The notes below the pieces were generated by a model. It ran no database searches, was not told where the DNA came from, and worked only from the letters and a program-made list of their open reading frames with translations. The translations under genes were made by a program, and so were the position numbers. A stretch of DNA of 64,000 bases from JADKCL01 sp031424495 (GTDB taxonomy: Bacteria; Bacteroidota; Bacteroidia; J057; JADKCL01), in NCBI GenBank assembly GCA_031424495.1, contig JANPHP010000343.1, positions 15,617-79,616 on the forward strand. Direction: 5' to 3'. This document shows, one piece after another, positions 41,395-50,245 of the stretch (position 1 is its first letter; the number at the start of each line of letters is the position of its first letter).

Positions 41395-42894
41395 TCAATT
41401 CAAGAGGCGATTGCGTTTCCAATTGCTTTGCGTCTGGCGCACGGGCCCGTTTCCAGACGCTGCTGGTCCAGCTGCGGCACCTGTACCCAAAATTGTGGCT
41501 GCCACAATGGCTGCCACTTCATTTTCTGCTGCGCTGAGTTCCTGGGCCAGGTACTCAGGCTTGAAATGCTTCTCGACAAATTTGGTATCAAAGTGGCCCG
41601 AGACAAATGCCTCATGCTCCAGCACAAATTCGCAGAAGCGCAGGGTCGTCTCAAAGCCCACGATCTCAAATTCCCGAATCGCGCGCAGCATCTTGGCGAT
41701 GGCCGCTGGTCGGTCTGCGGCATGGGCGATGAGCTTGCCGATCATCGGATCGTAATAGATCGGAATCTGCATGCCCTCCTCAAAACCATCGTCGAGGCGA
41801 ATGCCGTGGCCCTGCGGGCGCTTGTACACCTCCAACTTGCCGATATCGGGCAAGAAATTGTTGGTGGGATCCTCGGCATAGACCCTGATCTCGATGGCAT
41901 GGCCCAAGATCTGCAAGTCTTCCTGCTTGATGCTGAGCACCTCTCCGCGGGCGATTTTGATTTGCTCTTGCACCAAATCGAGGCCTGTGATCATCTCCGT
42001 GACCGGATGCTCGACCTGCAAGCGCGTATTCATTTCCAGGAAATAAAAATTGAGCGTCTCGTCGACAAGAAACTCGACGGTGCCTGCATTGAAGTAGTCG
42101 CAGGCGCGGGCGACTGCGACGGCGGCCTCGCCCATCCGCTTGCGCAACTCGGGCGTGAGCACCGACGACGGGGCCTCCTCGACCACCTTTTGGTGGCGGC
42201 GTTGCACGGAGCATTCGCGCTCAAACAGGTAAAGGATATTGCCGTGGCGGTCACCGAGAACTTGGATCTCGATGTGGCGCGGCGAACCCACATATTTTTC
42301 AATGAAGACGGCACCATCGCCAAAGCTGCTCACAGCCTCGCTCACGGCACGGTCCATCTGCTCCTCAAAATCCTCGACGCGCTCGACAATGCGCATGCCT
42401 TTGCCACCGCCGCCTGCGCTGGCTTTGATCAAGATCGGGAAGCCGATCTGCTGCGCAATCGCCTTGGCGGCTGGAATGTCGCTGATGGCCTCGGCTGTGC
42501 CAGGAACGAGGGGTACATCAAAATTCTTGACAGCCGCCTTGGCGGCGAGTTTGCTGCCCATCACGTCCATGGACTCAGGGCTGGGCCCGATGAAGGTGAT
42601 TCCGGCCTCGCCGACCTTGCGTGCAAATGCGGAATTTTCGCTCAAGAAGCCGTAGCCAGGGTGGATGCCGTCCACGCCGTGCTCCAAGCAAAGAGCGATG
42701 ATCTTGTCGCCCAGCAGATAACTCTGGTTGCTCGGGGCAGGGCCGATGCAATAAGCCTCGTCTGCAAAACGCACGTGAGGCGACTGGCGGTCGGCCTCAG
42801 AATAGATGGCCACCGTGCGAATGCCCATTTCTTTTGCGCTGCGCATCACACGCAAAGCGATCTCTCCACGGTTGGCGACAAGGATTTTCTTCAT
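41395..42894 (-). CDS. accC: Biotin carboxylase subunit of an acyl-CoA/acetyl-CoA carboxylase
   Basis: 499 residues from MKKILVANRGEIALR. ATP-dependent carboxylation of biotin on its carrier protein. Visible marks: VANRGEIALRVMRSAKEMG; HPGYGFLSENSAFA; the ATP-grasp glycine loop KASAGGGGKGM; ECSVQRRHQKVVEEAPS; FLEMNTRLQVEHPVTE with catalytic residues; and the terminal VGFETTLRFCEFVLEHE. It has a longer C-terminal tail than E. coli AccC (about 450), typical of AccC partners of acyl-CoA carboxylases. No AccB/BCCP or carboxyltransferase gene adjoins. The 31 upstream in-frame residues are not conserved-looking. Confidence 0.95.
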   Translation of the reverse strand: MKKILVANRGEIALRVMRSAKEMGIRTVAIYSEADRQSPHVRFADEAYCIGPAPSNQSYLLGDKIIALCLEHGVDGIHPGYGFLSENSAFARKVGEAGITFIGPSPESMDVMGSKLAAKAAVKNFDVPLVPGTAEAISDIPAAKAIAQQIGFPILIKASAGGGGKGMRIVERVEDFEEQMDRAVSEAVSSFGDGAVFIEKYVGSPRHIEIQVLGDRHGNILYLFERECSVQRRHQKVVEEAPSSVLTPELRKRMGEAAVAVARACDYFNAGTVEFLVDETLNFYFLEMNTRLQVEHPVTEMITGLDLVQEQIKIARGEVLSIKQEDLQILGHAIEIRVYAEDPTNNFLPDIGKLEVYKRPQGHGIRLDDGFEEGMQIPIYYDPMIGKLIAHAADRPAAIAKMLRAIREFEIVGFETTLRFCEFVLEHEAFVSGHFDTKFVEKHFKPEYLAQELSAAENEVAAIVAATILGTGAAAGPAASGNGPVRQTQSNWKRNRLLN

Positions 42895-43020
42895 GCAAAG
42901 TCCAATTTCAAATGGCCGTAAACATACGAAAAATTGAAGCGCTGGCGGAATCGGTGAGGGGGAGATAGAAAAACTATATGAAGGCATAAAATAGTAAGAG
43001 TGCCGAAATATAGAAATTAT

Positions 43021-43028
43021 TAACTTTG
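43021..43028 (+). promoter_or_regulatory. -7 box TAACTTTG, start codon 4 nt downstream
   Basis: An exact TAnnTTTG box, GAAA, then the GTG start of the AbiEi-like gene. If this is the promoter, the mRNA begins at the start codon. The upstream 130 bp is AT-rich (ctatat ... atatag at 42974-43013). Confidence 0.55.
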
Positions 43029-43032
43029 GAAA

Positions 43033-43761
43033 GTGGGAGAGAAAATAGCAATATCAGAAGCCTTTGACGGGAGGTCACAGTTGCCCAAGGCAGCCCTTGC
43101 CCACTATTTGCTCAGCAAGCAGCCCCATTCGAGTAAAACGGCTCTCAATTGGCGCATCCATGAGTTATTGCAGCAAGGGCAAATCTTGAGTATCGGCAGA
43201 GGTCGTTATGCCTTGCCACAAAAAGCAGAATATCGACCCGTGATTGGAGAGCGGATGCGATCGATAGGGGCACTGGTAAAGACAGGCTTTCCTTTTTTGG
43301 AAAGTTCGATCTTTCATACAGAGCAATTGAGCAGCTTCATGCAGCATATACCGGGAAGGCACTTTTTGCTGTTGGAGGTGGAACGTGTGGGAATGGAAGC
43401 CCTGTTCTATAAATTGAAAGATGCTGGGCTGCCGTGCTATTTGCAGCCTGATGTAGCGACGATGCAGCGATATGTCGCCTTTGAACACGAGCCTTTGATC
43501 ATACAACCTTTGCTTACTGAGGCGCCTTTGCTTGGCTCAGGGGAGGTAGCAATGCCATCCTTGGAAAAACTGTTGGTAGACCTGGCATGTGAAAAGGCTA
43601 TCTATAGCGCTTTTCAAGGGGCTGAATTGAGGTATATCTACCAAAATGCGTTTGCGGCATACCAGATTAGAATAGATCGCATGTTACGGTATGCGGATCG
43701 GCGCCGTCGTAGAGATTTGATCTTGAGCTATTTGAATATTTTCGGAATTGAAGTTGTCTGA
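43033..43761 (+). CDS. AbiEi-like antitoxin / wHTH protein (first module)
   Basis: 242 residues from a GTG. The N-terminal winged helix (LPKAALAHYLLSKQPHSSKT, then WRIHELLQQGQILSIGRGRY with the wing ending in YAL) is the AbiEi-like DNA-binding module. The middle LESSIFHTEQLSSFMQHIPG resembles the AbiEi domain core. The C-terminus ends in a basic helix (RYADRRRRRDL). The next gene encodes an AbiEii-type nucleotidyltransferase 29 nt later. By analogy with abortive-infection AbiE, this protein would repress the operon and neutralise the toxin. Confidence 0.8.
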   Translation: MGEKIAISEAFDGRSQLPKAALAHYLLSKQPHSSKTALNWRIHELLQQGQILSIGRGRYALPQKAEYRPVIGERMRSIGALVKTGFPFLESSIFHTEQLSSFMQHIPGRHFLLLEVERVGMEALFYKLKDAGLPCYLQPDVATMQRYVAFEHEPLIIQPLLTEAPLLGSGEVAMPSLEKLLVDLACEKAIYSAFQGAELRYIYQNAFAAYQIRIDRMLRYADRRRRRDLILSYLNIFGIEVV

Positions 43762-43790
43762 CATTTCATTGGTATTCGTAGGTTTGTGGC

Positions 43791-44858
43791 ATGATAGACC
43801 CTCATTCGCAAACGCTACGGTGGATACAAACTGTTTCTGTGCAACAGAAGATTTCAGACAAAGTTTTGCTTGAAAAGACCATTCGTGCATTGACGCTATT
43901 GGAGTGCCTGGTCGCTCAGGACTTGCAATTTGTCTTCAAAGGTGGTACTGCCTTAATGCTCCTCCTTCAAACCAGCCGAAGGCTGTCGATCGATATTGAT
44001 ATCATCATGGTGCAAGCACGCGAGGATCTCATGTCACAGTTGCAGTTGGCAGCGGCACGAGGAGGTTTTTTGCGGGTTGAGGAACATGCACGTGGACACC
44101 GTACAGGGTTAAGAAAGGCGCATTTCAAGTTTTGGTATGTGCCAAGCTTTCAAACCAATCAAAAGGAAGACTACGTTTTGCTTGATATTGTCTTTGAGCC
44201 AATTCGCTATCTGAAAGTGACCAATCTCCCGATCACATCACCCTTGTTGATGCAGAGCGATATTCCCATGTTGGTGCCGATGCCCTCGGTCGAAGACATC
44301 CTGGGCGACAAACTCACTGCTTTTGCCCCAGCGACGACCGGAATCCCTTATTTCAAGGATGGAGTTTCCAAGTCGATGGAAATCATCAAACAACTTTTCG
44401 ACATCGGCTGTCTTTTCGATCTCGTGGAGGATCTTGATCGTTTGCAGGCAGCCTTTTTTGCATTTGTACGCTCAGAATTGGCTTATCGCAGCATCGAATC
44501 GCAAGACTTGACCGTTGTCCTCAATGATATAATCGATACAGCATATTGTATATCCACACGAGGAAAGTATGCACCTCAAGATTTTGGCGAATTGCAAGCG
44601 GGAATCCAACGCGTGCAATCATTCATTTTCTCGGAGAGCTACCACTTGGACAAGGCTATCACCCATGCTGCAAAGGCGGCCTATCTCGCCAAAGCAATTA
44701 TGGCAAATGCAGAGAAGCTATATTTCTTTGATCGGGAGCACGCGATCGGCTTGGAGTTGATTGCAGGTGCCGAAAGAAATCATTTGAACAAACTAAAGAA
44801 GTCGAATCTGGAAGCTTTCTTTTTTTGGCATCAAGCGCTTGCCTTAGATGCTGGCTAA
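43791..44858 (+). CDS. AbiEii/AbiGii-like nucleotidyltransferase toxin (first module)
   Basis: 355 residues. DNA polymerase beta-like nucleotidyltransferase: FVFKGGTALMLLL (the GG-T/S signature of motif I), then the metal-binding SIDIDIIMV (D-x-D), and a later DYVLLDIVFEP strand. MPSVEDILGDKLTAFAP is the conserved AbiEii stretch. AbiEii proteins transfer GTP or nucleotides to RNA or proteins to halt growth during phage attack. The partner is the immediately upstream gene (29-nt gap). This module lies between accC and the SGNH lipoprotein, with no integrase nearby. Confidence 0.88.
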   Translation: MIDPHSQTLRWIQTVSVQQKISDKVLLEKTIRALTLLECLVAQDLQFVFKGGTALMLLLQTSRRLSIDIDIIMVQAREDLMSQLQLAAARGGFLRVEEHARGHRTGLRKAHFKFWYVPSFQTNQKEDYVLLDIVFEPIRYLKVTNLPITSPLLMQSDIPMLVPMPSVEDILGDKLTAFAPATTGIPYFKDGVSKSMEIIKQLFDIGCLFDLVEDLDRLQAAFFAFVRSELAYRSIESQDLTVVLNDIIDTAYCISTRGKYAPQDFGELQAGIQRVQSFIFSESYHLDKAITHAAKAAYLAKAIMANAEKLYFFDREHAIGLELIAGAERNHLNKLKKSNLEAFFFWHQALALDAG

Positions 44859-44870
44859 TTTTTTCAATAT

Positions 44871-44880
44871 CCCCCCCCCC
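44871..44880. repeat. Ten-cytosine homopolymer
   Basis: A run of ten C, 88 nt upstream of the SGNH lipoprotein ATG and 13 nt after the AbiEii stop. Such runs are slippage-prone, but they are also a common place for sequencing error. Confidence 0.8.
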
Positions 44881-44967
44881 GTCCAATAATCTGTGCAACC
44901 CCAGGCCTGCAAGTGCAGTATTATTCATGCAGGTGCTTTTAATTCGCAGACTTGAAAATTGCTGGAT

Positions 44968-45750
44968 ATGCAGAAGAATGAGAATCGCGCGCAATGGATG
45001 CGGCAAATGGGTTTGAAGGGTGGACTGTTGCTCACGCTTGTGATGCTGCTGATTGCCTGCGTGGCCAAGCAGTCTCCGCATCATGCTGCGGAACCGCAGC
45101 TGATCGGCAGTCAGCAAATCAGCGATGTGGAGCTGAACAAGTTTGAGCCCGAGATGATGCGTTTTGATTCCTTGCTGCTTTCGGCAGTCGAGCCCAAGGG
45201 TGGCATCGTGTTCGCTGGTAGTTCCAGCATCCGCAAATGGGATAGCCTTGTCAAGGACATGAAGCCCTTGCCAGTGGTAAACCGTGGTTTTGGCGGTGCC
45301 ATTATCAAACAAGTCACTCATCAATCGACACGCTTGATCGTGCCACTGCATCCCAAGCTCATCGTATTTTACTGTGGCGAAAACGACATTGCCAACGATG
45401 TCTATCCCGCCGAGATGCCTCTGAACGATTTCAAGGCATTCACCAAGTCGATGCACCAAAAACTTCCCGGCACTGGCATCCTCTTTGTCTCCCTCAAACC
45501 TTCACCACTGCGCTGGAAATATTGGGGCAAGTTTCAGCAGACCAACCGACTCATCAAGGACTATGTACAAACGCAAGAACGCATGTGGTATGTCGATGTA
45601 AGTGCTCCGATGCTCAATCCCCAAGGATTGCCACGTCCAGAGCTGTTTGGCAGCGATTCCTTGCACATGAGTCTCGCAGGATATGCCCTCTGGACCCGCA
45701 TCCTGAAACCGCATGTGGCGCAGTACTTTGATGAATTGAGCCAAAACTAG
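44968..45750 (+). CDS. SGNH-hydrolase lipoprotein
   Basis: 260 residues from the ATG at 44968; the frame can also start at a TTG at 44959. N-terminal helix, then lipobox LLIACVAK (Cys near residue 31): a membrane lipoprotein. SGNH blocks are IVFAGSSSIRKWDSL (block I Ser; the GDS is replaced by GSS), NRGFGGA (block II), FYCGENDIAND (block III Asn) and DSLHMSLAGY (Asp-x-x-His catalytic pair). It is a likely esterase or acetyl transferase acting on periplasmic substrates. A 10-C homopolymer lies upstream (44871-44880). The acylation operon starts 65-75 bp downstream. Confidence 0.85.
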   Translation: MQKNENRAQWMRQMGLKGGLLLTLVMLLIACVAKQSPHHAAEPQLIGSQQISDVELNKFEPEMMRFDSLLLSAVEPKGGIVFAGSSSIRKWDSLVKDMKPLPVVNRGFGGAIIKQVTHQSTRLIVPLHPKLIVFYCGENDIANDVYPAEMPLNDFKAFTKSMHQKLPGTGILFVSLKPSPLRWKYWGKFQQTNRLIKDYVQTQERMWYVDVSAPMLNPQGLPRPELFGSDSLHMSLAGYALWTRILKPHVAQYFDELSQN

Positions 45751-45803
45751 CATTGAGGGCCACGGTCCGTGAACATCGGTAGTGGAGAAGCGTGGAAAAT
45801 TTC

Positions 45804-45811
45804 TAAATTTG
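45804..45811 (+). promoter_or_regulatory. -7 box TAAATTTG of the acylation operon
   Basis: An exact TAnnTTTG box. A GTG follows 4 nt later (45816) and the in-frame ATG 13 nt later (45825). The 4-nt spacing equals that of several other genes here, so the true start of the first operon gene may be the GTG. Confidence 0.55.
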
Positions 45812-45824
45812 GATCGTGGGATTC

Positions 45825-47426
45825 ATGGAGTTAAACTATTATCGACTCAGGCGCTTGTTCTGCGGTATCGTTGTGCTTTTTTGCACGGGGTCGGTCGATG
45901 CCCAAGTGATTTCCACCTATCCGGGACTCAATGCCCAAGCCCAACTCATATTGCATTTGGATGGCCTAGAAAGCAGCTGGGAGGTGATGAATGCACGGGC
46001 TCTGGAATCCAATATGGAATCGACCGCTCCCGAGGTGGTGCTGCCGACAGAGGAGGCACTCGCCAAGGAACTTCGATTGGTAATGGGGGATGTGAAACTC
46101 TCGCTCACGCAACGCGTTCGTGACTTTATCATACTTTTTGCGAAGCAGCGCCGCCATAGTACGGAGGCGATGCTAGGCGTTGCGACCATCTATGCACCCG
46201 TCATCGATCGCAAAATCACCGAACTCAAAATGCCGCCCGTGCTTGGGTTCTTTCCGGCAGCCCTGTCGGCCTTTCACCTGCGGGCGATTTCACAAGACGG
46301 CGCAGCCGGGCTCTGGCAACTCAATTATTATGTGGCCATCAAGCAGGGCTTGGTCTGCAATGCAACAGTCGATGAGCGTCGTGACCTCTACCTGAGCACG
46401 CGCGCAGCCCTCAATTACCTCGCCGAACTGAACAAGGATTACCACGACTGGGCTGTGAGTCTAGCGGCTTACACCTGTGGGCCTGCAGGGATAGCGCGTG
46501 CGCGGCAACGCGCTGGCGCAAATGCGGGTTTTGATCAGCTCTATGCTTTTCTCCCAGCAAGTGGGCGCGACTATGTGCCCGCATTCGCGGCAGCCGTTTA
46601 TGTGTTTACGCATACGAGGCAGCTGGGTCTCAGGCCCCTCGCAATGGAGGTGATGCCTTTGCCAGACCGCATTCAACTACAGGAACCACTCCGTTTTTCC
46701 CATGTGGCCCAAGCGCTCGGCATTCCTGAGGACAAATTGCGCAACCTCAATCCCGTTTGCCGCACAGAGATCATCCCTGGCATCAACATGCCCGTGCAGC
46801 TTTGTTTGCCGCAGGGTTATGGGCAACGATTTGCCGCGCTCAAGGACTCCATCTACACGTTGCAACTCCGCACCGACGCCGCTGAAAAGAAACTTGAACC
46901 CAAGCCCGAGGCCACGAGTGGCGAAACCAATGAGCCTAGCAAGCTCAAAAGCATATCGGTGGCACCAGTGCCGATCAAGCCCTATGCGCCGCCAACAGGC
47001 ACGGTACCGCTCGTGTACACCATCAAGTCGGGCGACAATACAGGCCTCATTGCGCAGTGGTTTGGCATCCCCGTCAAGGATTTGAAACTGATGAATGGCT
47101 TGAAAAGCGACAATATCAAGGCTGGCGATCAACTCACCATCCACGTAGCCAAAGCAAGGGCAGCAAGCCTCGGCAAGCTCGACGGCATGAGCTTCGAGCA
47201 AAAGCAAGCCTCCGTCGGCGGCACGGCGCCCGCGCCGCTGCCCAAAATTGAGGCGCTGCCTAGCAATGGTGCCTATGTCATTCACACCGTAAAATCAGGC
47301 GAAAACCTCTGGCTCATCGCCAAGCAATATCCTGGCGTCACCACCGAGGCGATCATGAAAGCCAACGGCGTGACACCCAAATTGCAACCTGGAATGAAAC
47401 TCAAAATCCCGAAGGTCACCAAGTGA
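45825..47426 (+). CDS. Lytic-transglycosylase-fold LysM protein lacking the catalytic Glu
   Basis: 533 residues (536 from a GTG at 45816). Signal peptide RRLFCGIVVLFCTGSVDA. Residues about 115-240 follow the MltD/SLT pattern: KMPPVLGFFPAALSAFHLRA, QDGAAGLWQLNY, DERRDLYLSTRAALNYLAEL, SLAAYTCGPAGIARAR. The family's catalytic E-S-x-F is here L-S-A-F (Leu147, codon CTG at 46263-46265), so it cannot work by the normal mechanism. Two C-terminal LysM domains (YTIKSGDNTGLIAQWFGIPV and IHTVKSGENLWLIAKQYPGV) bind peptidoglycan. Leads the acylation operon; the next gene overlaps by 4 nt. Confidence 0.9.
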   Translation: MELNYYRLRRLFCGIVVLFCTGSVDAQVISTYPGLNAQAQLILHLDGLESSWEVMNARALESNMESTAPEVVLPTEEALAKELRLVMGDVKLSLTQRVRDFIILFAKQRRHSTEAMLGVATIYAPVIDRKITELKMPPVLGFFPAALSAFHLRAISQDGAAGLWQLNYYVAIKQGLVCNATVDERRDLYLSTRAALNYLAELNKDYHDWAVSLAAYTCGPAGIARARQRAGANAGFDQLYAFLPASGRDYVPAFAAAVYVFTHTRQLGLRPLAMEVMPLPDRIQLQEPLRFSHVAQALGIPEDKLRNLNPVCRTEIIPGINMPVQLCLPQGYGQRFAALKDSIYTLQLRTDAAEKKLEPKPEATSGETNEPSKLKSISVAPVPIKPYAPPTGTVPLVYTIKSGDNTGLIAQWFGIPVKDLKLMNGLKSDNIKAGDQLTIHVAKARAASLGKLDGMSFEQKQASVGGTAPAPLPKIEALPSNGAYVIHTVKSGENLWLIAKQYPGVTTEAIMKANGVTPKLQPGMKLKIPKVTK

Positions 47427-48949
47427 AGCTAGAGCAACCCGATAAGGAAATCAAAGCTGCAAGCGTGCAACCGTGGTACGTGTTGGTTTTTGTGAGTGCG
47501 GTAATCGCCGTATTGGGTGTCATTTCGTTTTTTTATCCCAAGGGTGGCATTCACGTGGGCTTGTCGGTTGGGGACACAGAGATCGTCCCTGAGTTCAGAT
47601 TGTTTTTCCCGACTTGGGCGGATTGGTTTGAGCGCGATACGACCAAAGCTGCCGACATCAACACGATCGTTGCCAATTTGGAGGGGCCTGTCGAGTCCTC
47701 GGCCGCCGCTAGCTTGGATACCAACGGGCGGTTTGTGAAATCGGCCGACCTTGCCAGCCAACCCAAGTCGATCCAATATCCTGACAACGATCCCAGCATT
47801 CTTTTTTCTGTTTTTGAGGGTTTGGAGCAATCCCAAAATGCCAGCAAGCCAGTGCGGGTTTTGCACTTTGGGGATTCGCAGATCGAGGGCGACCGCATGA
47901 GTTCCCTGTTCCGTGCACGCATCCAGGAAAAGTTTGGCGGCGGCGGGCCGGGTTTGGTCGCTGCCAAGCCCCTCACCAGCTCGATGTCGGTGGTTGTGGA
48001 GTATGCCGAATCCATGCAGCGCTATGCCCAGTTTGGCTTTGGTGACAATTCCGTCAAGCATCGTCGCTACGGAGCCATGGCGACCTTTTGCCGATTTGGG
48101 CCGATTACCCCAGACAGCACGTTCACCGAAACTGAATTGCAAACAGGATGGGTGAGCTTGAGCGTGTCGCGGGCAGCCTACGCGACCAGCAAAAATTTCA
48201 ATACCTTGAAAATGTTCTACGGCTTCAACCGCAGCGAGGTCAATGTCAAGGTCTTCTTGGACGATGTCTTGTTTGCGGATGATAATCTGCCTGCCAATAA
48301 GACGCTCAAGGTCAAGCGTTGGAAACTGGACAAGACCCCCAACAAGATCATGATCATCATGGAGGGATTTGACAGTCCAGACTTGTATGGATTGAGTTTG
48401 GAAAGCAGTGCAGGGGTCGTGCTCGACAATATTTCCATGCGGGGCAGTTCGGGAACCTCCTTTACAGCCTTGGAGACAGTGCCTTTCAGGCCGATGGTGG
48501 ATAGTTTGAATCCGAAGCTCATTCTCTTGCAATATGGCGGTAATACAGTGCCTTACATCAAGGATATCAAAGCGGCCCAGGGTTATGGGCACAACTTCAA
48601 GGCGCAGATTATGCACCTCAAGAACATGTTTCCAGGTGTGGGCATCATTGTGATCGGCCCGAGCGACATGAGCACGATGATCGATGGCAAGATGCAGAGC
48701 TACCCCAACTTGCCCAATGTACGAGATGCGTTGCGGCAGGCGGCATTTGATGCTGGAGCGGCATTTTTTGATATCTACGAAGCCATGGGCGGTCAAAATT
48801 CGATGATCGAATGGGCCGAGGCCGACCCGCCTTTGGCGGCTGCAGATTATGTACACTTCTCGCCGCAAGGCGCGCGCATCATCGCCGAGGCCTTTATCAA
48901 GTCATTCATGGCCGACTATGAGGCCTACCACCGAGCACGCATCAATTGA
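47423..48949 (+). CDS. Membrane-anchored SGNH hydrolase / O-acyltransferase-like esterase
   Basis: 508 residues from a GTG that overlaps the preceding stop (GTGA). One N-terminal transmembrane helix (VLVFVSAVIAVLGVISFFY) with a cytosolic start, so the enzyme domain is periplasmic. SGNH marks: HFGDSQIEGD (Ser152), GGGGPG, LLQYGGNTVP (Asn374), and DYVHFSPQGA (Asp475, His478). The layout resembles PatB/AlgX/AlgJ-type transferases that pass acetyl from an MBOAT partner to a glycan. The middle is a long beta-rich insert (about residues 200-340). It is coupled at both ends. Confidence 0.88.
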   Translation: MKLEQPDKEIKAASVQPWYVLVFVSAVIAVLGVISFFYPKGGIHVGLSVGDTEIVPEFRLFFPTWADWFERDTTKAADINTIVANLEGPVESSAAASLDTNGRFVKSADLASQPKSIQYPDNDPSILFSVFEGLEQSQNASKPVRVLHFGDSQIEGDRMSSLFRARIQEKFGGGGPGLVAAKPLTSSMSVVVEYAESMQRYAQFGFGDNSVKHRRYGAMATFCRFGPITPDSTFTETELQTGWVSLSVSRAAYATSKNFNTLKMFYGFNRSEVNVKVFLDDVLFADDNLPANKTLKVKRWKLDKTPNKIMIIMEGFDSPDLYGLSLESSAGVVLDNISMRGSSGTSFTALETVPFRPMVDSLNPKLILLQYGGNTVPYIKDIKAAQGYGHNFKAQIMHLKNMFPGVGIIVIGPSDMSTMIDGKMQSYPNLPNVRDALRQAAFDAGAAFFDIYEAMGGQNSMIEWAEADPPLAAADYVHFSPQGARIIAEAFIKSFMADYEAYHRARIN

Positions 48950-50232
48950 GGAAGGCGACCACATATCGTCGATGGGTCGTGCAGGCCCTGCTGCGGGGAA
49001 TGCTAGGCTTCCTTTGCTTGGGTGGACTGGCGCAGGCGCAGCAAGATTTCCCCTACGCCGTGAAGCGCTATGAATTCCTGCAACTCGATAAAAACCAATT
49101 GACCTTGCCGGGCTCGCAGAATGTGCTCGACAAGCTTTTTACAAAATTTGACCGCATCCTCTTCTCAGGCATTGGGCAGGCCCATATCGTGCACATCGGC
49201 GGCTCACATATCCAGGCGGATATGTGGAGCGACCGCATGCGGCAGCGCCTGCAGCACTTCTTTCCCGGCACCGAGGCGACGCGTGGCTTGCTGTTCCCTT
49301 ACAACATGGCCCACACCAACAATCCCTCCAATTACTTCACAGAATATACCGGTTCTTGGGAGTCCTGTCGCAATGTGCAATGGAATCGCGCCTGTGACCT
49401 CGGGCTCACGGGCATCTCAGTCACCACACGCGATAGCCTTTGCCGTATCAAGGTCAGCTTCAGAGGAGCAGGTTATCCGCAGTATGAATTCAATCGCCTA
49501 CGGGTATTTCACTCGATGGACAGCACTTCCTACGGGTTGCGTGTGATCAATTCCGGGGTGAATGCAGGAGCGGAGCAAGTGTTGCAAGAGGGATGCACGC
49601 GGTTCAAGCTCGGCACTTTTCAAAGTTATATCGAGTTAGAAATCAAGAAGACCGCACCTTGGCAAAACCATTTTACCTTGTTTGGCATCAGCATGGAGAG
49701 CGATGACCCCGGCTTTGTGTACCATGCAATGGGGGTGAATGGCGCCGCGACCAATAGCTACCTGCGCTGCAACCTCATGGAGCAGCACCTACGGGCGCTC
49801 AAACCCGACATGGTGATCTTCTCGGTCGGCATCAACGATGCCAACACCACCGAATTCAACAGCCCGCTCTATGAGCGCAACTACGATTCGCTTGTCGCAC
49901 GTGTGCATCGTGCCTCGCCCGATGCCGCGGTGATGTTTACCACCAACAACGACAGCTATTACCAGAAAAGATACCCCAACAAAAACGCCGAAAAAGTGCG
50001 TGCGTCGATGCTCAAGCTCGCCAAAAAGCACAATGCGGTCGTTTGGGACCTCTACGAGGTCATGGGTGGGTTGGGCGCGATCAAGGAGTGGCAGGCCGCA
50101 GGCCTCGCCAATTCAGACAAGATCCACCTGCTCAAACCCGGCTACGAGCTCGTAGCCGACCTCATGTTCAGTGCGCTCATGCAAGCCTATGAGCAGCATC
50201 TGCATCTCATGTACCAAGCCAACCAAAAATAG
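48946..50232 (+). CDS. Second SGNH-family protein of the operon
   Basis: 428 residues from a TTG overlapping the previous stop (TTGA). Signal peptide WVVQALLRGMLGFLCLGGLAQAQ. SGNH blocks: HIGGSHIQADMWSDRM (Ser87; GDS is GGS), MGVNGAATNS, IFSVGINDAN (Asn297) and SDKIHLLKPGY (Asp391, His394). The length and insert match the preceding gene, so the two look like diverged duplicates: one membrane-tethered, this one secreted. It probably acts with it as a transferase or esterase pair. Confidence 0.87.
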   Translation: MRKATTYRRWVVQALLRGMLGFLCLGGLAQAQQDFPYAVKRYEFLQLDKNQLTLPGSQNVLDKLFTKFDRILFSGIGQAHIVHIGGSHIQADMWSDRMRQRLQHFFPGTEATRGLLFPYNMAHTNNPSNYFTEYTGSWESCRNVQWNRACDLGLTGISVTTRDSLCRIKVSFRGAGYPQYEFNRLRVFHSMDSTSYGLRVINSGVNAGAEQVLQEGCTRFKLGTFQSYIELEIKKTAPWQNHFTLFGISMESDDPGFVYHAMGVNGAATNSYLRCNLMEQHLRALKPDMVIFSVGINDANTTEFNSPLYERNYDSLVARVHRASPDAAVMFTTNNDSYYQKRYPNKNAEKVRASMLKLAKKHNAVVWDLYEVMGGLGAIKEWQAAGLANSDKIHLLKPGYELVADLMFSALMQAYEQHLHLMYQANQK

Positions 50233-50245
50233 GAAACCGACGACT

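Noticed and set aside
41428..42921. 497-codon plus-strand open frame
   Set aside because: Antisense to accC, which shows every biotin carboxylase motif; the reverse product is low-complexity without domains.
47429..48868. 479-codon minus-strand open frame
   Set aside because: Antisense to the first SGNH gene of the operon, with no start context or motif; the plus strand carries the catalytic blocks.
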